A DNA stretch of 11,788 bases from JASGDB01 sp049841315 (lineage in GTDB: Bacteria > Bacteroidota > Bacteroidia > Flavobacteriales > Weeksellaceae). Positions 7,239 to 11,788 of the stretch are shown one piece after another. Numbering within the stretch: the first letter of the stretch is position 1; every line of letters begins with the position of its first letter. The stretch lies in the NCBI GenBank assembly GCA_049841315.1, contig JASGDB010000099.1, forward strand, positions 1-11,788. The letters run 5' to 3'. The position numbers were made by a program, and so were the translations under genes. The notes beneath the pieces are model-generated. The model saw only the letters and a program-made list of their open reading frames with translations. It was not told the DNA's origin and did no database searches.

Positions 7239-7463
7239 ATGAATGCAATCAGACAAATAGTGGAGGTAAAAGACCATAAACTCAATATTCAACTGCCGGA
7301 AAATTTCGATGCGGAATTTGCCGAAGTCATCATTTTCCCGAAAGAGGAAGAATTTGATTTTGAAATTTCAGAAGAAGAAAAGAATCTGATGAGAAAACGC
7401 TTTGCCGAAGCAAAAGAGGAGGATTTTGAAGATTGGGACACCATAAAACATCAGTTTTTGTAA
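7239..7463 (+). CDS. Putative antitoxin of a RelE/ParE-type toxin-antitoxin pair
   Basis: This 74-residue acidic protein has two parts. The N-terminal segment (VKDHKLNIQLPENFDAEFAE) resembles the short beta-rich antitoxin N-termini with the 'LxIxLPxxF' pattern. The C-terminal segment (about 35-74) is highly acidic and helical and ends EDFEDWDTIKHQF, the kind of tail that wraps a toxin. Only one base separates its stop from the toxin ATG, the tight antitoxin-first layout of type II modules. The antitoxin call rests on size, charge and context, and the DNA-binding fold is not clear from sequence. The gene begins 24 nt after the nitroreductase and 5' of the module I see no full promoter match. 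Confidence 0.72.
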   Translation: MNAIRQIVEVKDHKLNIQLPENFDAEFAEVIIFPKEEEFDFEISEEEKNLMRKRFAEAKEEDFEDWDTIKHQFL

Positions 7464-7464
7464 A

Positions 7465-7761
7465 ATGTTCAGAATTTTAATATCTAAAAAATCCAAATCA
7501 GAACTGAAAGATGTTTCCGATTTTTACGGCTTGATTTCACTACATCTCAAATCTCGTTTTCTCCTCAATTTTAATAATACAATAGAGGAATTGAAACTTA
7601 ATCCTTATTTTCAGGTTAGATATGATGATTTCCGAATGAGGCAAATCAAAAATTTTCCCGTGATGATTCACTATGTGATTTTTGAAGAAACAAAAACAGT
7701 AAAAATTTACGGAATCCGTTTTGCAAAATCAAATCCTGAAAACTATCCGAAGATTAAATAA
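7465..7761 (+). CDS. RelE/ParE superfamily toxin
   Basis: This 98-residue protein has the RelE/ParE toxin layout: an N-terminal strand (FRILISKKSKSEL), two helices (about 10-50, including LKSRFLLNFNNTIEELKLNP), then a beta sheet with RYDDFRMRQIKNFPVMIHYVI and a C-terminal VKIYGIRFAKSNPENY. The 'F-P-V-x-I-x-Y-x-V' strand and the closing 'I-x-x-x-R/K-x-P' pattern are family hallmarks. RelE members cleave mRNA on the ribosome and ParE members block gyrase; sequence alone does not decide which, and the charged C-terminal residues needed for RelE catalysis are not obvious. It follows the antitoxin by one base and ends 18 nt before nadB, so nadB may be read from the same transcript. Confidence 0.82.
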   Translation: MFRILISKKSKSELKDVSDFYGLISLHLKSRFLLNFNNTIEELKLNPYFQVRYDDFRMRQIKNFPVMIHYVIFEETKTVKIYGIRFAKSNPENYPKIK

Positions 7762-7779
7762 TTATAACCCGCTCAAACA

Positions 7780-9354
7780 ATGATAAAATCAGACGTCCTC
7801 GTTATTGGCTCAGGAATTTCCGGACTTTCGTATGCCATTAAAATTTCGGAAAAACTGCCCGATGCCAAAATCATCATCGTTACCAAATCCGATGAAGATG
7901 AGAGCAATACCAAATATGCACAAGGCGGATTGGCGGTTGTAACCGATTTCGATAAAGATAATTTTGAAAAACACATTACCGATACAATGCGTGCAGGCGA
8001 CGGCGAAAACAAACGCGATGTCGTGGAAATGGTGGTAAAAGAAGGCCCTCATCGTTTTCGTGAACTCGTGGAATGGGGAACACGCTTCGACACGGAAAAA
8101 GACGGCGATTACAAATTGGGCAGAGAAGGCGGACACACCGAAAACCGAATCGTTCACCACAAAGACATCACCGGTTTTGAAATCGAAAGAGCATTGCTGG
8201 AAACCGCCAACAAATCTCCGAACATCGAAATCCTCGACCACCATTATGTCGTGGATTTACTCACGCAGCACCACGTTCCGGAAAAAGAAGTCAATTACAA
8301 TGATACAAACTGTTACGGAGCGTATATTTTAGATGAAAGAAATAAAAACATCAAAAAAATCACGGCGAAAATCACGCTCGTTGCCACAGGCGGAGCGGGA
8401 CACGTTTATAAAAATTCCACCAATCCAATTATCGCGACAGGCGACGGAATCGCATTCGTTCATCGTGCAAGAGGAAAAGTAACGAATATGCAGTATTATC
8501 AGTTTCACCCGACGGCACTTTATTCCAAAAGGGACGGAATGCTGTTCCTGATTTCCGAAGCCGTTCGAGGAGACGGTGCAAAACTTCGCACGAAAGATGG
8601 CAAAAAATTTATGCACAAATACGATGAACGCGAAGAACTCGCATCGCGGGACATCGTGGCAAGAGCCATTGACAACGAAATGAAAATTTCCGGCGACGAA
8701 TACGTTGGTTTGGATTGTCGGGAAATGAACCACGAAAAATTCAAAGAACATTTTCCGAATATTTATCAGAAATGCCTTGACGAGGGAATTGACCCTTTCA
8801 AACAACTGATTCCCGTAGTTCCGGCGTGTCATTATCTGATGGGCGGAATTGAAGTGGATATGGACGGACAAAGTTCTATCAAAAATCTTTTCGCGGTTGG
8901 CGAATGCACCAATTCAGGACTTCACGGAGCGAACCGATTGGCTTCTAATTCCTTGCTGGAAGGTTTGGTTTTCGGGCATAATGCGGCGATGAAATCCGTA
9001 GAACTTTTACAGGAAAACAACTTCAATTTCGACGACCTGAAAGCCATTCCCGAATGGAACGAAGAGGGAATGAAAGTAATGGAAGAAAAAGTGATGATTA
9101 CCTATTTTCGCAAACAATTACAGGAAATGATGAGTGATTTGGTAGGAATCGTAAGAAGCAACGACCGTCTGGAAATCGCCAAAAAGAAACAGCGAGAAAT
9201 CTTTGAAGCCGTAACCGAACTCTACAATTATTCCAAACTTTCGCCCGAACTTTCGGAACTGAGAAATCTGGTGAATGTTTCTTATCTGATTATCAAACAT
9301 TCATTGACGATGAAGGAGAATAAGGGGGCTTTTTATAATAAGGATTTGGGGTAA
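7780..9354 (+). CDS. nadB: L-aspartate oxidase NadB
   Basis: NadB oxidises L-aspartate to iminoaspartate with FAD, the first step of de novo NAD synthesis; NadA uses the product, but nadA is not in this window. The 524 residues are close to the 540 of E. coli NadB. The FAD Rossmann motif GSGISG lies at 10-15. Active-site residues known from E. coli are all present: E121 (GHTENR), H243 in QFHPT, R290 (ASRD), H351 (ACHYLMGG) and R386 (GANRLASNS). The C-terminal helical domain is intact and ends ENKGAFYNKDLG. The final 39 coding bases (9316-9354) are part of a 42-bp sequence repeated exactly 1341 bp downstream. The gene starts 18 nt after the toxin gene and ends 24 nt before the stem of a terminator. 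Confidence 0.97.
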   Translation: MIKSDVLVIGSGISGLSYAIKISEKLPDAKIIIVTKSDEDESNTKYAQGGLAVVTDFDKDNFEKHITDTMRAGDGENKRDVVEMVVKEGPHRFRELVEWGTRFDTEKDGDYKLGREGGHTENRIVHHKDITGFEIERALLETANKSPNIEILDHHYVVDLLTQHHVPEKEVNYNDTNCYGAYILDERNKNIKKITAKITLVATGGAGHVYKNSTNPIIATGDGIAFVHRARGKVTNMQYYQFHPTALYSKRDGMLFLISEAVRGDGAKLRTKDGKKFMHKYDEREELASRDIVARAIDNEMKISGDEYVGLDCREMNHEKFKEHFPNIYQKCLDEGIDPFKQLIPVVPACHYLMGGIEVDMDGQSSIKNLFAVGECTNSGLHGANRLASNSLLEGLVFGHNAAMKSVELLQENNFNFDDLKAIPEWNEEGMKVMEEKVMITYFRKQLQEMMSDLVGIVRSNDRLEIAKKKQREIFEAVTELYNYSKLSPELSELRNLVNVSYLIIKHSLTMKENKGAFYNKDLG

Positions 9355-9357
9355 AAT
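9316..9357 (+). repeat. Direct repeat copy A (nadB 3' end)
   Basis: Forty-two bases, the last 13 codons of nadB with its stop and 3 bases beyond, are identical to 10657-10698. The similarity extends in weaker form on both sides: ATCAAACA is shared upstream (9292-9299 and 10638-10645), and TGTATT(T/G)ATGTA plus a similar terminator are shared downstream. The two copies flank the ATPase gene. Confidence 0.95.
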
Positions 9358-9379
9358 CTTTAAAATGTATTTATGTAGT

Positions 9380-9419
9380 AAAAGTGTTGCTGAAATTTTG
9401 TGTTTCAGCAACACTTCTT
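9380..9419. terminator. Bidirectional terminator A between nadB and the ATPase gene
   Basis: A perfect 14-bp stem (9382-9395 with 9403-9416, arms AAGTGTTGCTGAAA and TTTCAGCAACACTT) has a 7-nt loop. It lies 24 nt after the nadB core repeat on the + strand and 3 nt after the ATPase stop on the - strand. The + side continues CTTCTTC and the - side has a T-rich tail, so both convergent genes can end here. Confidence 0.85.
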
Positions 9420-10541
9420 CTATTTCAGTCCCACAAAATTTCTAAAATTTTCTTTAGAAATTACTTCAAATTCGGCATTATAGGTTTTGACAAAATTAGC
9501 CGGAATTTTTGCTTTGGCTTTCGGATTCCATTTGAACTCAAAACCTGTGATTTTTCCGTCTGCTTCCTCTACATAATCAATTTCCTGCTGTTGTTTGGTT
9601 CGCCAAAAATACTTATTGCAATAATAATGATGATAATGGTTGCGTTTTAATCGTTCCGACATCAGAAAATTTTCCCACAATGCTCCGACATCGTTTCGCA
9701 AGCCAATCGGATTAAAATTTTGTATCAACGCATTGCGAACGCCGTTGTCGTAAAAATAAATTTTGCGGTTGGTTTTGATTTCGTTCCGAAGATTGCGGCT
9801 GAACGAGGTAAGCGGATAAACGATGTACGAAAGTTCCAGCAAATGAATATAACTCGCCACCGTATTTTTGTCCACTCCCGTAAGTTGTGCAATCTCGTTG
9901 TAACTGACTTCGCTGCCTACCTGAAAAGCCAATGCCTGAAGAATTTTTTCCAAAATTTCGGGTTTTTTGATGCTCGAAAATGCCAAAATATCTTTGAACA
10001 GATAACTTTGGGTAATTTCGTTCAAAACCGCCCTTTCTTCGCCTCTGTTATTGATAACATCGGGATAAAAACCGTAAATCAAACGGTTTTCCAAATCCCT
10101 TGCTGCATCTAAATGACCTGCTGAATTTTCGTATTCCTGATATGAAATCGGGAACAAAAAATATTCAAATTTTCGTCCTGTAAGCGGTTCGTTGGTTTGG
10201 TTGCGGAGTTCAAAAGCCGAAGAACCGCTCATTATCAACTGCACGTTTTTGAATTGGTCGTGAATGATTTTTGCAGTCAAGCCGATATTTTCAATGCGTT
10301 GTGCTTCGTCTACGAAAACAATTTCAGCATTTCCGATAATGGTTTCGATTTCTTTGGTATTCGGATTAGTCAGTCGTTCCCTTATCAAAGGGTCATCTCC
10401 GTCCAGAAACAAAAAATCTTTTCCTTTCAGCACCTCTCTGATAAGTGTTGTTTTACCGACCTGTCTTGCTCCGATTACGATAATGGTTTTTCCTTTGAAT
10501 AACCTTTCAGAAATCGTATTTTTTATAATCCGGTCAACCAT
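9420..10541 (-). CDS. AAA_14/DUF4143 ATPase with PD-(D/E)XK-like C-terminus
   Basis: This 373-residue protein is a full-length member of the ATPase family with an N-terminal AAA_14 domain and C-terminal DUF4143 region. The Walker A loop GARQVGKT is at 24-31 and Walker B IVFVDEA at 74-80 (D78, E79); LIMSGSSAF (102-110) holds the sensor residues. A winged-helix segment follows (about 211-245, EVSYNEIAQLTGVDKNTVASYI). The C-terminal part carries E290, D322 in EIDYV and E335-F-K337, the spacing of a PD-(D/E)XK nuclease-like core. ATP binding and DNA contact are well supported; the cellular role of this family is not established. It is convergent to nadB, has its own terminator and operator-like promoter, and lies between duplicated nadB 3' ends, which suggests transfer as a unit. 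Confidence 0.93.
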   Translation of the reverse strand: MVDRIIKNTISERLFKGKTIIVIGARQVGKTTLIREVLKGKDFLFLDGDDPLIRERLTNPNTKEIETIIGNAEIVFVDEAQRIENIGLTAKIIHDQFKNVQLIMSGSSAFELRNQTNEPLTGRKFEYFLFPISYQEYENSAGHLDAARDLENRLIYGFYPDVINNRGEERAVLNEITQSYLFKDILAFSSIKKPEILEKILQALAFQVGSEVSYNEIAQLTGVDKNTVASYIHLLELSYIVYPLTSFSRNLRNEIKTNRKIYFYDNGVRNALIQNFNPIGLRNDVGALWENFLMSERLKRNHYHHYYCNKYFWRTKQQQEIDYVEEADGKITGFEFKWNPKAKAKIPANFVKTYNAEFEVISKENFRNFVGLK

Positions 10542-10555
10542 AATATTTATTTCTA

Positions 10556-10583
10556 TTCACCAAAAGTAATATTTTTTGGTGAA
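10556..10583. promoter_or_regulatory. Palindrome 1 with the embedded ATPase -7 element (probable operator)
   Basis: Perfect 10-bp arms TTCACCAAAA (10556-10565) and TTTTGGTGAA (10574-10583) enclose an 8-nt centre. On the - strand TACTTTTG (complement of 10561-10568) is an exact TAnnTTTG match ending 19 nt before the ATPase ATG, so a protein bound to this dyad would cover the promoter. I see no clear -33 TTG; TTTAG lies where it would be expected. Confidence 0.65.
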
Positions 10584-10588
10584 CTAAA

Positions 10589-10615
10589 TCACTAAAAGTT
10601 ATATTTTTTTAGTGA
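10589..10615. promoter_or_regulatory. Palindrome 2, second operator-like site
   Basis: Perfect 9-bp arms TCACTAAAA (10589-10597) and TTTTAGTGA (10607-10615) repeat the layout of palindrome 1. The inner C of the left arm is T here and the matching G of the right arm is A, so the change is compensated. The centres of the two dyads are about 32-33 bp apart, near three helical turns, which would place two bound dimers on the same face of the DNA. Confidence 0.6.
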
Positions 10616-10637
10616 ATATAGTTTTCAAATACCGAAA

Positions 10638-10695
10638 ATCAAACACTTTCTGAAAAGAGAATAAGGGGGCTTTTTATAATAAGGATTTGGGGTAA
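10638..10695 (+). pseudogene. Remnant of the nadB 3' end
   Basis: The sequence repeats the end of nadB. It begins with ATCAAACA (10638-10645), continues through a diverged stretch five bases shorter than in nadB, which breaks the reading frame, and ends with the exact ENKGAFYNKDLG-plus-stop codons (TAA at 10693-10695). No start or upstream coding sequence exists, so it cannot be a gene. It is most simply read as the displaced original end of nadB, or as an end brought in by recombination. Confidence 0.8.
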
Positions 10696-10698
10696 AAT
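10657..10698 (+). repeat. Direct repeat copy B (nadB 3' end)
   Basis: This block is identical over 42 bp to 9316-9357, at a distance of 1341 bp. The block is bounded by diverged sequence on both sides, so the exact identity is restricted to the region around the nadB stop codon. Confidence 0.95.
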
Positions 10699-10723
10699 TT
10701 GTAGATTGTATTGATGTATTCAC

Positions 10724-10760
10724 GAAAAAGCGTTGCCGGAATTTTCGGCAACGCTTTTCA
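10724..10760. terminator. Bidirectional terminator B, downstream of the nadB remnant and of the secreted-protein gene
   Basis: A perfect 13-bp stem (10726-10738 with 10746-10758, arms AAAAGCGTTGCCG and CGGCAACGCTTTT) has a 7-nt loop. The - strand continues in a T run (CTTTTTCG), suited to ending the transcript from 11459-10833; the + side matches an ancestral nadB terminator. Between this stem and 10832 the DNA is AT-rich with no gene or further signal that I can see. Confidence 0.8.
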
Positions 10761-10832
10761 ATGCTGATTGTGAATTAACAAATTCCCATACTAATTACTA
10801 TACAAAATACATATTATTATTTTGAATGGAAT

Positions 10833-11459
10833 TTATTTATAATAAGGAAAATTTCGGGATACTTTTCTCATCATTCCCTCTACTAAGTTGTCGGTAGATT
10901 TGCCAAGATAATCTTTCATTGTTTTGAAAAAACGCCAAAGTAACTCTCCGTCTTTTCCATCGTGAATATTCATTGTAAGTGTACCCGTACCTGTTTTACC
11001 ACTATAGCCCCACAGAATCATTGACGTCATTGCCGCACCATCACTTTTACTGTTGTGTATTTCAAATTTCCCGGAAATGACTCCATCTACACCCAATATT
11101 TGAGCGATTTCATCTTTGGTTAATGTGTCCAATTTATCATATACGCCATGCTTTTTAAGAAGTATATTGGTTTTATCTACATCTTGAAAATCAACAAAAT
11201 ATTCATTTTTTCTTCTTAATAGGAAAGTGTACATACTTGTCTGAATATTTGTGGACATTGCGATTTCTTGGTCTCGATTTGCCTCTGCACTAAAATTTTT
11301 AGGTTGCTTTTTGTAAGTAATATTTACATCAAAAGGCAAAATAGCAATAACTTTGTGTTCTGAAATTCTCTGTGCTGCTTTATCCGACACATGGATTTGC
11401 TTTTGAGAATAAACAAATCCTGATAATAATAGTAAAATTAGTAATAATTGTTTTTTCAT
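10833..11459 (-). CDS. Secreted protein with CsgG/TolB-N/LpoB-like fold signature
   Basis: I do not recognise a named gene. The 208 residues start with a clear Sec signal peptide (MKKQLLLILLLLSGFVYSQ, cleavage probably after Ser18 or nearby; there is no lipobox Cys). The mature part shows the pattern shared by the CsgG, TolB-N, LpoB and GNA1162-like families: a first strand KVIAILPFDV (35-44), then a helix with IAQILGVDGVISGKFEI, then NIHDGKDGELLWRF, the strand-turn-'LW' ending of that fold. Such proteins work in the periplasm or at the outer membrane, often as accessory lipoproteins; the role here is unknown. It is monocistronic by layout, ends toward terminator B, and follows a structured element about 100 nt upstream. 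Confidence 0.8.
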   Translation of the reverse strand: MKKQLLLILLLLSGFVYSQKQIHVSDKAAQRISEHKVIAILPFDVNITYKKQPKNFSAEANRDQEIAMSTNIQTSMYTFLLRRKNEYFVDFQDVDKTNILLKKHGVYDKLDTLTKDEIAQILGVDGVISGKFEIHNSKSDGAAMTSMILWGYSGKTGTGTLTMNIHDGKDGELLWRFFKTMKDYLGKSTDNLVEGMMRKVSRNFPYYK

Positions 11460-11561
11460 TTTCTTAAATATTTTTATTCATGCCTACCTTGATAACAGTT
11501 TTCGGCTTTTCTGTTTGTAAAAATATCCAATAAAAAAAAAGAAAAAACGTGAAGTATAGAA

Positions 11562-11593
11562 ACAGAAAAACAGCGTATCTAAATCACGCTGTT
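11562..11593 (-). terminator. Intrinsic terminator closing the structured element
   Basis: On the - strand an 8-bp stem AACAGCGT/ACGCTGTT (11586-11593 with 11569-11576), with a 9-nt loop, runs into TTTCTGTTT. On the + strand no T run follows the stem, so it is directional. It lies about 100 nt before the secreted-protein start codon. Confidence 0.65.
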
Positions 11594-11673
11594 AAGAGTG
11601 GCTCTGCAATGCCATAGAATACAACGGAACAGATACGCCTTCCGGCGTACTTTGTAATTCCGTCTCGTATTCT
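11562..11673 (-). ncRNA. Structured RNA element, possible attenuator, small RNA or dispersed repeat
   Basis: Read on the - strand, the element opens with a long hairpin of three helices: 7 bp (11667-11673 with 11616-11622), 6 bp (11658-11663 with 11624-11629) and 6 bp (11644-11649 with 11634-11639), closed by a GGAA loop of the GNRA class. A short 4-bp hairpin follows (11611-11614 with 11599-11602), then an intrinsic terminator. GCGTATCT in the first hairpin is perfectly complementary to AGATACGC in the terminator. The strand call rests on the GNRA loop and the terminator direction. I cannot match it to a known RNA family. Confidence 0.5.
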
Positions 11674-11788
11674 AAGTAACTGTCTAAAAATTAAAAATAA
11701 TTAAATAAAACACTGACAATCAATTTGTTATGTCGAATAAATTTTGTAACTTGTTGGTAACTAATCAAATAAGTTACTTTTATGAAAA

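Larger units (their letters stand above)
9358..10656. mobile_element. Putative single-gene ATPase cassette placed at the nadB stop codon
   Basis: The segment between the two 42-bp direct repeats holds only one gene (AAA/DUF4143, - strand), a terminator just after it and a palindrome-rich promoter just before it. No transposase or integrase is inside. The flanking repeats and the loss of contact between the diverged nadB 3' remnant at 10638-10695 and a working gene suggest that this unit was added to an ancestral nadB-terminator arrangement, either by integration or by recombination with a related donor. Boundaries are estimates. Confidence 0.5.
11460..11788. other. Intergenic region at the right edge of the window
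   Basis: Three parts are visible. Positions 11460-11561 are an AT-rich spacer before the secreted-protein start, with no exact TAnnTTTG match on the - strand. Positions 11562-11673 hold a hairpin-rich element, markedly less AT-rich than its flanks. Positions 11674-11788 are AT-rich again, and an ATG at 11782-11784 followed by AAAA could begin a + strand gene, but only 7 bases are inside the window, so I make no gene call. Confidence 0.5.

Noticed and set aside
10197..10569. Two + strand open frames of about 101 codons opposite the ATPase gene
   Set aside because: They are shadows of the ATPase coding sequence with no start context or recognisable domains.
11562..11788. A tracrRNA beside a cas9 gene starting at 11782
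   Set aside because: The hairpin series plus terminator looks superficially like a guide RNA scaffold, and ATGAAAA could begin a Cas9. But no CRISPR repeat is in the window, only 7 bases of the gene are visible, and the long self-pairing hairpin is not the normal form of a tracrRNA.
11562..11788. A retron msr-msd RNA ahead of a reverse transcriptase at 11782
   Set aside because: A long hairpin lies upstream of a possible gene, but I find no flanking a1/a2 inverted repeats, and the terminator and GNRA loop favour the opposite strand.

Overview
The window reads as chromosomal DNA of a flavobacterium, most likely a member of the Weeksellaceae (Chryseobacterium/Kaistella/Elizabethkingia group). 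The grounds are the AT-rich intergenic DNA, the near absence of Shine-Dalgarno sequences, several exact matches to the Bacteroidetes -7 promoter element TAnnTTTG, and protein sequences that look like Chryseobacterium homologues as I remember them. Species cannot be fixed from this.

Layout. Positions 1-264 are non-coding, with a dispersed-repeat-like hairpin at the left edge. A TPR protein (265-1641, +) converges on a DUF885 putative metallopeptidase lipoprotein (1676-3472, -), and the two share a bidirectional terminator. A divergent promoter region (3473-3651) leads into a + strand run: surE, guaC, a GNAT acetyltransferase and a small HExxH metallopeptidase-like protein (3652-6509). A nitroreductase (6585-7214) has its own promoter placed so close that its mRNA should be nearly leaderless. 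A two-gene toxin-antitoxin-like module (7239-7761) lies directly in front of nadB (7780-9354).

After nadB comes the most unusual part. An AAA ATPase/DUF4143 gene (9420-10541, -) with its own terminator and a two-palindrome operator-like control region sits between two copies of the nadB 3' end. A 42-bp block spanning the nadB stop codon (9316-9357) is repeated exactly at 10657-10698, followed by a second, diverged copy of the terminator. This looks like a 1341-bp single-gene cassette placed at the nadB stop codon. Beyond it a secreted CsgG/TolB-N-like protein (10833-11459, -) is preceded by a hairpin-rich element (11562-11673). Read on the - strand, this element has a GNRA-capped hairpin, an intrinsic terminator, and an 8-nt pairing that would exclude both, as in an attenuator or a dispersed structured element.

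Functionally, surE and guaC both act on purine nucleoside monophosphates, and nadB makes the NAD precursor iminoaspartate. The other genes are accessory or of unknown role.
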